Shown piece by piece: positions 22,360 through 34,373 of a DNA stretch of 60,287 bases; position 1 is the first letter of the stretch; each line of letters starts with the position of its first letter. The position numbers were made by a program, and so were the translations under genes. Source of the stretch: Paramacrobiotus richtersi (lineage: Eukaryota > Tardigrada > Eutardigrada > Parachela > Macrobiotidae); contig JAQGAU010000018.1 in the NCBI GenBank assembly GCA_034698045.1, positions 1 to 60,287 on the forward strand, read 5' to 3'. The notes under the pieces were generated by a model that was not told the DNA's origin, did not search any database, and was given only the letters and a program-made list of their open reading frames with translations.

Positions 22360-23868
22360 CTCTACACAAGGACAGATATAATTTGGAGAATATTTAGTAT
22401 GTACATTTGCCAAGAAATTTATACTGATTTATACTGGTTATACGTCGGTGCTGTTGTTTCAAGCTGGTAAGGCTAGTATCGTGTGTCTCCGAGCTTTACT
22501 TTTTTTTATAGCAGCTTATTCACACCAAACGGTGCTTTTCTTGCAGATGTTTATGTTTTGTGATTTTTTTATCATTTCTGCAATCTGAAATTTCGATTTA
22601 TGTTTGGTATAAATTTTATGCAAGCTGTCTAGAGAATCTAGTATACCGTACTACGACAAGCGGTCATGGAAGTATTGGTAAGTTGGTAATACCACTGGGT
22701 CAGCTACTAACAGTAACTGCATCCCTGTTTACGCTTTTCTCCAGCTTTGTAATAATGATCTATTTCTCCTTCGTGAATACAGTAGTTTATCCAGGGTAGT
22801 TTTTTGTCGTTAAAAGGTAGAGTTTTGCTATGAATAACAATTTTTCGGTTTTCACAGGAAAGTAATTATCAACATGCAGTAAACACATTGGCTGGCTTGT
22901 GACTGTTTGTCAGTTTGTTCGGGTAAATGGGTTGCATTTAATCAATAGATGCAGCAACGTTGCTTATTAACAATCAGGAAAGCACATGCAGGTTAGCATA
23001 TTGCAAACAGGTAAAAGCACAGTAAAGCTACTGGAAAATAGCGACCCAACTGATGGAATGGTTTACATTAGTCAGCGAATGCGCATCGAAGTGCATGGGG
23101 CATTTTGGTTTGAGGGATTTTGTTTTTCGATAAGATCTGTAATGAGTGATAGACTGGCGCATAATATACCTATACCGCAGGTACCATCCTACATTATTGC
23201 TGGTGGGCCAATGGTGGCTGGATGTACTATGCTGGAGTACCATACTTCATAAAAGGTCATACAACATCATAACACGACAACGGCTAGAGTTCCATACCAG
23301 TGACCTTTATATAATGACCATTACAATGAGACTTGTGAAATCATGACAGTTAAGACAAAGGTGGCAAATGTATTACACAAATAGCCAGCTAACACTCAAA
23401 CTGATTGCTAGACTTGCGAACCAATTCCAGCGAAAGTACCTGTACGCTTGCAAAACCGTTTACCGCTTGACCGTTGCTCCGGCATAGTTTGAACGCCTTT
23501 GCGTACTACCGCATCTGCGCAAATACTATAAAATCTTAAAAAATATGAATAAAAACACTTGAGTTTGGCATACTCGTTAACGAGCAGGCTTTTCAAAAAC
23601 TTCAAAAGACGAGTCTGCCACACACGGTTGTGAAAAGTTTGTCTGTAGCAAAAGTCCGTCTGTGCTACGCCATACTCGAAGCATGAACACAGCTTTCCGG
23701 TTGACTTTCTACTCTTTCCAGGTCCGGTGAAACTTCGCCGAAGGGTCACTGGACCTAGAAAGATGAGAACGCCTTCGGACGTCTTTAATCCAAGTGAACG
23801 CAGACTTCCCCGACAACGCTGCTTGAACAGCAATGTAGTGAATGCACCATTCGATTGCCGGATTCAAG
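22360..23868. other. Intergenic region between convergent genes
   Basis: It holds the 3' UTR of the coiled-coil gene and sequence downstream of the Ig gene. I see no gene, RNA or repeat. Confidence 0.4.
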
Positions 23869-25116
23869 TCAGTCTTTATTGATTCGAAAATCTAAGTCTG
23901 GTCCACGCCAAGGGAAATGAGCATACGCTCGCTGAATGAGCCACTCATCGCTCATGTGGTGCACTCGCACCCAGCACTCCACCGGTGCTGTCGGCGGAGG
24001 AAAAAACTGCGACGCCCCAATCTTTAGCGAAGCTTCACAGACTCGGCCTGTTGCACCAGTACCCGAGTAGCCGGAAGAAACATGCAAACGAAATACACCA
24101 AGTGGTAGTTTCTGAAGTCCGTATTTTTCGCGGAAATAGTGTCCTGTCGGTGCCGCAAGAAACACATCACCAAACTTCCAAATAAAATACTGATCCGGTC
24201 CACTAGGACAATAAACAGCTGCCCGGCACGTAATACTCAGGTCTCCGTCTTTAGCCGTGGCGTTTTCCATACGGTCAGGAAACACATCCTTGGCGCGCAC
24301 TCTCGGTATGAATTCATACTGTCTGACCAAGCAGGAGCCATTCTGGTTTGTTCGGCACATCTGATGACATTTGACGGTCCCGCCAGAATCGCTGGTGACG
24401 TTATGTATGAACAAGTGTACCGAATGTGCGGTCCTTGCATGGCTGTAATAGAACCATGTTACCGTGAGGGGCGCTGTCGTATTGCAATGGATCAGTACGT
24501 TCTGATGGCTCCAAGTGATCCGGGCGAGCGCAGCAAACTTGACGCTTCCATCCGACACAACTGGGTCGCAAGAGAATTTAACTGTCGCACCCAAATCTGC
24601 GCGGACAATGTTCTGATTCGGGTACACTTCAGTGGAAGCCGGTGAGGTTGTGGTTAATACCAACATGTCTTGCTCTGTTGTGCTTTGAGTAGTTGCTGTT
24701 AGTTGTGCATCTGCAAACGAATAAATACTCGTTTCAGTGCTCCGCAAAGATCAAAGGTTTTCAGTCAGTTTTAGGATGTGTATAGTACGTAAATGCGCCC
24801 GAAAGAGAGCAGAACGTTAGTTCTGAGGCATTCTAATTTAAATAAAATCTGAGAATCGCTAGATTGTGCAAATTGCACACAGATTACAGGTTGTGCGACA
24901 AAGCATCCTGGTCTTGATCAAAAGTAACCGACACAGCAGCGTTACCACTTCTGAATCTACTATTACGGTACTTGGGAAAAGTTTGAGCTATTTTGACGTA
25001 CCTGTAGTCAGAGGCATACCCTTCTGTACGACACATCCCTTTCCCACTTCTACAAGTAGAAATGCTAGAAAACAACAGTCGGAGACTTTTCGAGAGCTGC
25101 ACGCGAGGCTCCACAT
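23869..25116 (-). CDS. Secreted protein with two Ig-like domains
   Basis: Two exons join in phase: 25116-25002 and 24710-23869, 318 residues. Exon 1 encodes a probable signal peptide (MWSLACSSRKVSDCCFLAFLLVEVG). A Thr/Ser-rich linker follows (TATTQSTTEQDMLVLTTTSP), then an Ig-like domain (VKFSCDPV ... ITWSH ... GGTVKCHQMC) and a second, more diverged Cys-containing one (LSITCRAAVYC ... YFIWKFGD ... GRVCEASLKI). There is no transmembrane segment after the signal, so it is probably secreted. Several N-x-S/T sites suit an extracellular protein. The AATAAA poly(A) signal sits inside the last codons (RINKD, then TGA), so the 3' UTR must be very short. A role in adhesion or immunity is only suggested by the fold. 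Confidence 0.7.
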
Positions 25117-27544
25117 TGTATCATGGCGCTTGTTCCAACTATGATTGGATTTCCGAAGCCTCTCTGTATGTGGCATAAACAAAACCGACGAATAGATAGA
25201 TCACAATGGTATGACATTGTGATCAAGCAACATGATTTACTTCCAGCACCTAACTTCCAGAACAGCTGATTTATCACGCTCACTAGGGCACCCATAGCAA
25301 CACAGGTGAGTTAGTTCGATTACGAGCGCGCAGCTCGGTCCCAACTCGCAAATCACCTGCGACCAGCACCACGGTTGAGGAACTGCGGCATAGAAATCCT
25401 CCCCAAGCAGGCAGACACGAAAATGGCGGCACTCGAGCAAAGCGCTTTCCTGCAATCCTGCTCACCAGGTTGATGACTCTCTGCTCAGTAGAGACTGGAG
25501 AGCATGCCGGAGTCTACTGGAACAGACAAGAGTTCTGATCTAAACAAATCCTTGATTATTTCTCCAACAGATATAGCAAACTAAATGGCATTTTGCTATA
25601 CCTGTCGGAACAATCGTCAGTTGCTAAAAATATGTGTAAATGCTCCATAATTAACTCTGCTGCTTATATTAGATCTGATTTCCATTGCGGCATTTGGGCT
25701 TATGCACCCGTACAATTTACAAGTTAGTACGTGCGTAAATGGGCATCATCGTAACCTCTACGTAAATTTACTTCCACATAAAAGCTACTGTGCTTATGTG
25801 TACTTAATGTCTCGGGATTTCCATGCACTGCTATATAACTCTATACTTACTGTACGGTTTTCTAAACTTACACGGGAAAGGAATACTGCACGTGCCCGGA
25901 ACACCGGGAGGGCACTGTATTGACATATCAAGTCAGCCTGATCATGATATTCATTATTCACGCTGCACACTTGTGCTGATCGTTGGGCTGACTGCACTCC
26001 AGGGTTTTTGCAGCTCTTTTGTCACAATTTACATTATGCACCATATCGATCCCGGAACTGAAAGCAGTCGGAGTCAGATTGCAGGAAAACGGGAGTTAGC
26101 CAGATGTTTCCGACATCTACTGTGGCCGTATCTTTGTACGTGACGTTTCCGCCTTATACCTCGGCCCCAGCTGTTCAATGTTATTTCATAGTACCGACAC
26201 GGCATGAACAGAACACGGCATAAGCATTCTAGCCTTCGCACCCAGACTACTGTTAAATTGCTATCGATTTTAAGTTTCAATGTTTATGCAGTACCACATG
26301 CAGTTAACGCTGCTGTTTGACAAGCGATATATATTACGTATGCCGCTGTTTTCTAACACGCACAATTTGTTGATTGCCCGGCAAACGATTATGCAAGTTT
26401 TCGTAATACCTTTTGACAATGATATTTCACTGTTACCAAGACCTAGTATCGAAAAACGCAATAAACACAATGGAAGCCGAAAGCTAAGGTAAGTCACATT
26501 AAATGCATACGCTAGCTGTACGAATGCATTTACTTGTTAGGAGCACGCGTAGTCGCGTACTAGACTAAAAAATTTAGTGATAACGCAAAGTTTTAATTCG
26601 GCATAAGCCCGGTTGTGCTGCAGCGCTAAGTCCGAAAATGCTATAGTGCGCTGAAAGCGGAAAAAGGACATATTTGTACATAAGTAATATGTTATATGTT
26701 GCTCCAGTTTTTGCAGAACAAAAGTCGCACTGCTAATTTACTGATATACGGTGTCCACTTAACGTTACTTCCGAAGCATGTTTCCGGCTTCTTTAGATAA
26801 AAACTGTATAGTTATATAATTTATTGTCTGACTTTCTGTGCGCCGGGGACTGATAAAGGCATTAAACGTGTTTTCAATTTTTCATTTTTTTTATGCTTCT
26901 ACTAACTGTAACAATTGTGCTATGAAGTTGAATAAACATACCGGAAGGGAAAATCAGAGCGGTACGGTGCCTATTGATCATTGTAGCCTCTGTTATCGCG
27001 GTCTACCATAATTACAGTATTACTGCATGGGTTGTATCGTGTACGTAAGTTTGAGCATTCGCAGTGACAGTAAATTAGTACGGCAGTGTCCCTGACCATC
27101 GATAATTTCCATCCAAAGTCGAAACGTACTTCGAAGTAATCTTTCTAGTAATCTCAAGCTACGGCAAGCGCTTCACGTGCTTGTTGATGCCATAACACAC
27201 ACAAGTCTGTGAATTTATTCAAGTCAACTACAACTATTTCTTCGAAAAATTGTACACATTGTTAGGGTTCCGATAATACCATGCATTTTGCGTTCTTTAT
27301 TTACAGTGCTGCATAGTCTGTGCAGTGCGTATTACGTTATCAGTGCATAATGCATTTGATCTCCAGTTTACAGAATGCAGATCCTGCGGAAAACCGCAGC
27401 TCCTCGCTTGTTGACTTCGGACGGAAATGCTTTCACAAACAGCTGTTCATCATACGGTACAGCGCAGTTCCCCTTTATCCAGCTCAAATTTGAAGAGCTC
27501 TTGACTTTCTTAAAACCGTGGAGAAGTTGGTCGCCACCAGAGAA
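25117..27544. other. Intergenic region upstream of both the Ig gene and transporter 1
   Basis: The flanking genes diverge, so promoters of both are expected here. Only unsupported short ORFs are present, and I see no repeat or RNA gene. Confidence 0.4.
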
Positions 27545-30345
27545 ATGCCTCCGCAAAATGATGAATCATCGGGGAATCTCGACGATGATTGCGATGCAGA
27601 AGACGCAGACTCCTTGCGTTTTGCAGTTTCTCCCGAGCCAAGAATCGCACTATCCACAGAATATGTTCTTCACGATGATAGCCCTGTTCGATCTCCGCGT
27701 GAGGATGATCCCTTGCTGAATCCAGATGCAAATCGGAAGGCAGGATTCAGCAAGAGGGACGTGTATCTGATTGGGATGATGTGCATCGTTAACTACTGCA
27801 GTTTCGTCTGCTTATCGCTGATTGCGCCGTTCTTTCCTAAAGAGGTAAACCTCAGCTGTAAAATCCATACAGGATCAAGATTTCCAAAGTTTTCGTTAGG
27901 TGGTGACAAAAGGAGGAACACAAGCCCAAGCGTCCTGGATCTTTGGGTCTTACCAGCTGGTTGTTTTTCTTGTGTGCCCATTGGTCGGCCGATACGTACG
28001 TACATACCTCCAACAATTCTGATTGGGTGACCGATTTCTGCGCGCATCCAGGTGAGCCATTTCGGAACGACGTTTCTGTTCGTTGCGGGGACGTTTGTGA
28101 CCGGCACAGCTTGCACACTATTTGGGTAATTTCTGTTTTATATTTGTTTACTTTCCCGTTTGGTTGGAAGTGCAGTACTTGCAGGTTGCTATCGATGGTG
28201 GAAGATTTTGATGCTTTTATCGCCCTGGCGTTTGCTATTCGAATCATCGAGGGTGTCGGAGCGGGGGCGTATCTGACCGCGTCATTCTGCATTGCAGCGA
28301 CGGATTATCCAGCTCGTATGGCTTTCGTACAGGTACATTTTGATAGAAACTTTGGGATTTCAATCCCAAAATTACGATGATAATTTGCTGACGTTTTCGT
28401 AATGCAGAGAATCTCCTGTTTTTAGGGCCTTCTTGAAACAGCGTCCGGAGTGGGTTTAAGTACAGGACCGACAATTGGCGGTGCATTATATACAGTAAGT
28501 TCATGCATTCTAACAATATTAATAGAACGGATATTAAAAAAATAAAATCAGTGCCCATCTTTGCGTTCAGGCAGATAAAATTGGCAAATACTAGTAAAAA
28601 AATTTTTTTTTCTCTCAGACTGCGTCAAAATGCACAAATTCTTTAGAATTAAAAGCTATATAACACGAATTTTGAAATGATGCTATGGTAAATATTTCCT
28701 TTTTCGTCTTTTGGATGAAAACGAAGAACAATGCAAAATGACCAAATTTCTTGTGGAGAAGACGTAAATAACGTAACCTTAGAACCATATGCAACGTCGC
28801 AAAACTCTTGTTGCTGCACATTGTTCTTTTGCTTACTGCAATTTGAACTAATCCATTTTCATGTTACTATGTAGGCAGGCGGGTATTGGTTGCCCTTTGC
28901 CGTAGTCGGAAGTGTTCTGGTGATCACGGGATTGGCTTCTGCTTTTGTTCTGCGTTCTAAGAAACGACCTCCATACTGCAAAGGTAAGGATAAACTTGTC
29001 TCCTCGAGTACGTTAACTCTAACGTCCTCGGCAATTCATTAGTGATCAACTGCCGTTCCGGAACCTTGTGTGATCTGTTACGTATTCCGGATGTGCTGGT
29101 TTCCGGTGCGGCGATCGTCTGCGGCGCCATGTCCATTGGTTTCTACGAGCCGTCCCTCGAACTGCACATTGATCAAGTGCGTTCGTATGTTTCAGGCGGA
29201 TGTTTTACTCCGCTGGCGAAATTAGCAGTATTCGAGATAACAGTGTCATATCTGTATAACTATGATATCGATCAGATTATGGAAATATTTTTTGTATTAG
29301 TTTTTAGCTTCACCATTTGAGGTCGGACTGGTGTTCCTGGCATCGTCCGGTGCTTATGCTTTGTTGTCACCTTTATGGGGCGTAGCGGCCGACCGGGTGA
29401 GTCAACCGAAGATTCTCATGATCTGCGGATGTCTAGTGGTTTCCGTTGGACTGATGCTGATGGGGCCAGTTCCGTTTTTGGGAATCAAGAAGTAAGTGTT
29501 TACCTTAAGAACGCGTGACAAGTTTAGCTCGTTACAATTTATTTGTGTCTATGTATCGATGTACCCACATGGGAACTGCGTGTGTAACATTCGTGCAAAA
29601 ACGTACTTTTGTACCAATTTGTGTACTCATATTCCAGGAAATTATGGATCGTGATACTTGCACTCGTGGTGCACGGAATCGGGGTCGGTGGTCAGCTGGT
29701 GCCACCGCTACGGGTTATCTTGACGGCCGCGCTGTAAGAATCATTACCCCCTTCGTTATTGATGTGCTATACATAACTATTTATGGGCAAATCATACAGA
29801 AATTCGTTACGCAGAATTAATTTAAAGGCGGACTGTTAATCGTTTTAAAGTATATACAGACTGCGCAGTTACAGATGCACATAGAGTATCTTTTTATTTT
29901 GTCTCTGTTTTCATTTTCCACTTTAATTTACGCACATATTGCCTCCTTCATACTGTAATGTACATTTCTACATATGCTTTTACGTATATAGGGGAATGAT
30001 TCATTTGAAGTTTATTTTCTAAAGTTCATACTGTACATAGTGCTAATCTACTATGATAACGTCCTTTTTTTCAGCAATAACGGCTTTGCCGATAATATCG
30101 ACACCCATGGCCTGGCATCGGGACTATTCGCGTCAGCCTTCTCATTAGGAGCGTTTCTCGGGCCGCTGATTGGTGGTTCGTTAATTGATGTGATATCCTT
30201 CGAGTGGTCGGCGTTTCTTATCAGTTGTATAAATGCGTCTGTAGCGGGAATACTCATTGTGATTCTTGTTGTACGGCATCGTTCTGCGGGGCACCATGAA
30301 TCCCCAGTTCCTCGTTCTCACCAAAGACATGCGTTATACGTGTAA
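27545..30345 (+). CDS. SLC18B1: SLC18B1-like MFS transporter, copy 1
   Basis: Ten exons join in phase: 27545-27844, 27900-27995, 28052-28125, 28185-28332, 28426-28494, 28875-28983, 29043-29176, 29301-29491, 29638-29733 and 30075-30345, 495 residues. A long acidic cytoplasmic N-terminus (about 75 residues) precedes helix 1 (DVYLIGMMCIVNYCSF). Twelve-helix MFS features follow: the helix 2-3 loop LVGRYVSHFGTTFLF, GAYLTASFCIAATDYPARMA, the antiporter-like GxxxGPxxGG in helix 5 (GVGLSTGPTIGGALY) and its repeat in the second half (SLGAFLGPLIGGSLID). These fit SLC18B1, known in mammals as a vesicular proton-coupled polyamine transporter, so export or storage of polyamines in vesicles is the likely role. 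Several introns are only 55-60 nt. A near-twin lies 4 kb downstream. Confidence 0.85.
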
Positions 30346-30706
30346 GGCAATTAAAAAAAGTGATGGATGTGACAGACTGATGTACGACAACGGAGATAAC
30401 TTAATTATAAATAAATAATTATTCAGAACGGTCAGTGTGTTATACTAAAACAGTAAAAACACGCCAGAGATCTACCACACTAACCACAGTATCAATGAGC
30501 AGAAACTTTCGCTGTACCAGACTTTAATATCATATCATCGATCTTTCGGCAATCGCAGAACTAAATTACAAACGCGGAAATGTTCGCTTTCAAAATGCGG
30601 CTTTTGATAGCAGGCAAACAACATACATGGAGATCGCTTCCGTGGCACATAGACCATGATTATCAGTTATTCTATCATGTTGCTAGTAGGAAATGGACCT
30701 GCATTT

Positions 30707-30934
30707 TTACTTGTAGCGAGGTTGATGAGCACGGTTGATTTCCTGGCGCTGTTCATGGATGCGCTTCTCCAGCGCTTTCTCATACTCCATACGGCGAATC
30801 AGTTCATCGCAGAATCGTGCTTTCTCTTCCTTTCGCTCCTTACCACTTTGCTTGAGGGACGCATTTTCCTTTTTCAGTGCCGCATTTTCATTTTTCAGTT
30901 GGTCGGTTTGCACCCTGTTTCGCAGATCTGACCA
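30707..30934 (-). CDS. Possible terminal exon of a leucine-zipper/coiled-coil protein
   Basis: The ORF starts after a good acceptor (CGTTTCAG at 30935) and reads WSDLRNRVQTDQLKNENAAL, then LKKENASLKQ and a long charged helix ending QPRYK and TAA, 75 residues. Asn/Leu heptads resemble a bZIP zipper, but no bZIP basic region precedes it, so a structural coiled coil is equally likely. I found no convincing upstream exon and no nearby AATAAA. It could be a gene end or a leftover fragment. It sits downstream of, and opposite to, transporter copy 1. Confidence 0.45.
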   Translation of the reverse strand, partial: WSDLRNRVQTDQLKNENAALKKENASLKQSGKERKEEKARFCDELIRRMEYEKALEKRIHEQRQEINRAHQPRYK

Positions 30935-32853
30935 CTGAAACGATAGCAGGGATACGCTGTAGTTCTACCGGGAAATTTGTTCTGCATTTGTAACACAACG
31001 TACACATAGCATGCATGCTTCTATGAAAGATAGCTGCGGAAAGGTTATGAACTAAGAAAGGTTATCCCCGGTTCCCGAGTCCATTTGCGTAATTTAGGCA
31101 TGCAAAAGTGTATGGGCTTTGCGAGGACAGTTATAATCGCAATTTCAGATGAAACGGTACGTCAGATCACTCAAAGTACAAGATGATGTTAGGCGAAATA
31201 TGGCCGGTACCACGCTGTAACTGCACGGTTACATGTGTTGCCTTGCGGTGTTAACAGTGGTCCGCAGCGTTCGGTAAACAATGAGCGCTTGTACAAGTTT
31301 TTCGACGAACATCTTGAGAACGTTTCTGCGGATTGCAAGGTCTTTGCTGTACGGTTTAACGTAGAAAACTATCAGATTTATTCGTACGTACCTCGTGCGA
31401 AACGCCGTGGAAGAAATCGCGAAGTGCTTCACGAATGTGCATTGTAATGCTGGTACTGCAGATACTTACGAATTATATAGCAGACAACGCGGTTTACTTG
31501 AAAACGATGTGTTTGGTGAGCCGTCCCACGAGCGTTTCGAAAAGGAAATTGCTGCTGCTAATCACATACCAAAGAAAACATTTGTTATAATAAGCATTTG
31601 TCTTACTGAGACTAAGTAACTGATTGTGATTGTCGCATCTTCGGTTACGTATGACTATTATTAGTATTAGCATTACTTCACAAGAGCAGGCAAGTACTGC
31701 AATAAATCAAGTTAAAACACCGTCACAGTGCAATAAGTTATCGAAAAACAGAGGAAGGCAAAAATTCGAGCGTTTCCGGGCCGTTGCTGTTTACAATTCA
31801 AACCAAACAGATTTCAATCACATATTCACATCAATCGATACCATCCCGTTATCAACCATATCAATGTCTGAGGAACATTGCCGCGTGACCTGTGATGGCT
31901 AATATACCTCGATCAGCCGAAGTGGGACTTTCGCGAAATCCGGCTGTTTAAAAAACAGGAGAAATCTTAAAAATTAGTAAGCTGACAATCTTTTTACAAA
32001 CAGAATGGGACTTATATTCGTAGTGTCCAAAAAAGACGCTTTTATATGGGGCTGCAACATCGTCGTCACGAATACATTTTATTTCCTTTTATCTTTTCCG
32101 TACGACACATCTTCACAAAGAGTGAGATAAGATTAAAACATTTAAGCGCGAAGGAAAGGAAAGCAGTAACAAATTTGTATCTCAAGCTTTTGGGACAGTG
32201 GGACTGTTCTGTACGTTGGTCTAGAAAGCGGAGGAAGATGTCAAAGCGGAAGGTGAGCTGCTTGCCAAATGGAGCGTCTTGTCTTGGATTGTCAGAAGAC
32301 CGAAAGCTGGATGGTTTGAGAGTGGAGACCGCCCCGGTTGTTCGCTAATTAAGCAGGAATACTTTCTTATCAGTTACCACGCGTACAAGTATGCATATAT
32401 ACCGTCGCTAATGGCCAATAAAATATTCAAACAGTGTGCGTCGCTCCGGAATCCGATACAAGCATGGTTATGGTAAAATGCAGTCGAAGAACGCTTGAAA
32501 TTAGTTAAAAACGAGATGTTTGTTGTGGACTTAGATTCCTGCTTGTTTGATGTGGACTTCTACTAGTTTACAGCTTGTTAGGATTCAAATTTCATAGACG
32601 ATATTACATAATACTAAAACAAATATGACAATTACAAATTAATTTGGCTTCAAAAATCCTTGAGCAGTGAAATGCATGAACCTATAATATGGCACAGCTC
32701 GCGTTCTTTGCCTGACCGATGCGACACACTTTTTTTGATTGTCGTAATCTGCTACCGCGAACGTTCAGAGAATGCCGGTAGTACCGAAAGAATCGGTCCA
32801 GAGAAATTCCGGCGACGTCTATAACTTATAGGTCACGCGCTGTAACCACAACA

Positions 32854-32984
32854 CATTCGAAAGCAGAACAACATTTAGGCTAACAAGGGGATAATTATCA
32901 CTTTGTTAACCTAAATGTTGTTCTGTTTTCGAATGGGCTGTGAAAACAGAACAACATTTAGGCTAACAAAGTGATAATTGTCAC
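32854..32984. repeat. Foldback element: 33-bp inverted arms plus a third copy
   Basis: Arms 32854-32886 and 32903-32935 are reverse complements with two mismatches (core CAGAACAACATTTAGG), around a 16-nt loop. A third copy in the orientation of the left arm, followed by the loop sequence AAGTGATAATTGTCAC, occupies 32942-32984. The arrangement suggests replication slippage or a small nonautonomous foldback element. No coding capacity. Confidence 0.9.
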
Positions 32985-34373
32985 TAACTGCAGTTTCTGT
33001 GATATAACTTACAAGTATGCTTCTAACAGGCAGTTACGTGTGATTAGCTGTAGCACCCTCTATAAGTAATGCGGCACGAGCATTATTCTTATGGTACTGC
33101 CTTAATATACTGATGAGCAAGGACGGTAGACTTTAGTTACCTTGTCAAGAGACTCCATAGTACGTTTTCCTGGTGAGTACACCCACTCGTTTTCCTGGCG
33201 GCTGGCTGTGTAACTTATTAGCCTTTGTAGCACTCACTGTCCCGAGTTTTTTGAACAGCCTTGAGAAAGAACATTTTTTCCAAAATAAACTACTAACTTC
33301 TACATGTCGTGTGTCTTATGGACAGTTGTGACAGCCAGTTTACTGTTTTAGGGGGCCATCCTTGCGGCGCCGGGAAATGCGCGCAAATGCACAAAATGCG
33401 CGGATTTTGCGGCAAAAAGGTTACTAATCTCTGGGGAGAGTTAAGTACGCATTCAGTTTCTTCACCAAAGTTCGAATGGCGAAAGTAAATGGAACACAAC
33501 GTGTGCTGCACTGACTGATGCGCATCGAGTCAAGAAAAAAATCCGTAGATCAATCTGACTGTACAGGTACAGATAGTCTTAGACTGCCTGGTACTCGTAC
33601 ATTAAAATTTTGTCATTCATCCACAAACGCCTACCGCGCCAGCAGTATGTTTTGTGGAATACTTTTAAGCAAATTAGCTGGATGATCTGTGTTGCCGATT
33701 ACGTGCAACGTATTACTGCGATAAGGTCTCATAACAACACGAGCACGTGTTTGGTTCATATTTACTTACGCTTTCGGCGATATGGTACAATACAGAACCC
33801 CCTGGATAACGAGAACACTGTTTCTCTGTACCCTGGTTATCGCGGTAGATCATTCATATGCGGATTAATTTAAACATTCTTTCACGGTAATTTACGCTGG
33901 CCGGTGTTCAATAAGAAATTTTAATGTCATCCAGAGTTCAGCAGCTAATCTTTGCAATCCGCAAGCCACTTTAGATGCTGAATGGCGAACAACCTAATCT
34001 TTTCGATAAGTTTCTTAGTCGCTCTGCTCGCAGCTTGCGGCGTTACCCTTATCTCTTCTCCGCTATTCTTTAATTTGTTATATCTCTTTGAGACAGATCT
34101 GTTAGAATAAACTAACACAAGACGTTGATTAGGGTTAGAATAAGAAGAACAGCCTTGTACACCGTAATGTTATCGCTGCATAAAGCGTATAATAATAATT
34201 AGGTTTTTGTTTGCCGCAGCAGCTGGTCACTTGATGCATTCACCATGCTCAGAGAAACGGCAGTCCCTCAAACTATTCTCAAATTGTGGTTACAGAGTTG
34301 ATCTCGGAAGACGATTACTGTGAACTGCTGTAATCAGGTTCAGGTGTGCGGAAAGTTAATTTCGAAAGGGAAC

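Larger units (their letters stand above)
30346..34373. other. Interval between the two transporter genes
   Basis: It contains the 3' UTR of copy 1 (AATAAATAA near 30408), the coiled-coil exon at 30707-30934 and the foldback repeat at 32854-32984. The rest holds only short ORFs without similarity, including a frame-switching pair at 31235-31619 on plus. Confidence 0.4.

Noticed and set aside
25300-25360. tRNA B-box-like GTTCGATTA
   Set aside because: No matching A box, acceptor stem or anticodon arm could be drawn around it.
31235-31619. Two overlapping plus-strand ORFs that look protein-like (FFDEHLENVSADCKVF, then a second frame with LLENDVFGEPSHERF)
   Set aside because: No recognisable domain, no splice signal linking the frames, no start or end context. 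Kept only as a possible relic.
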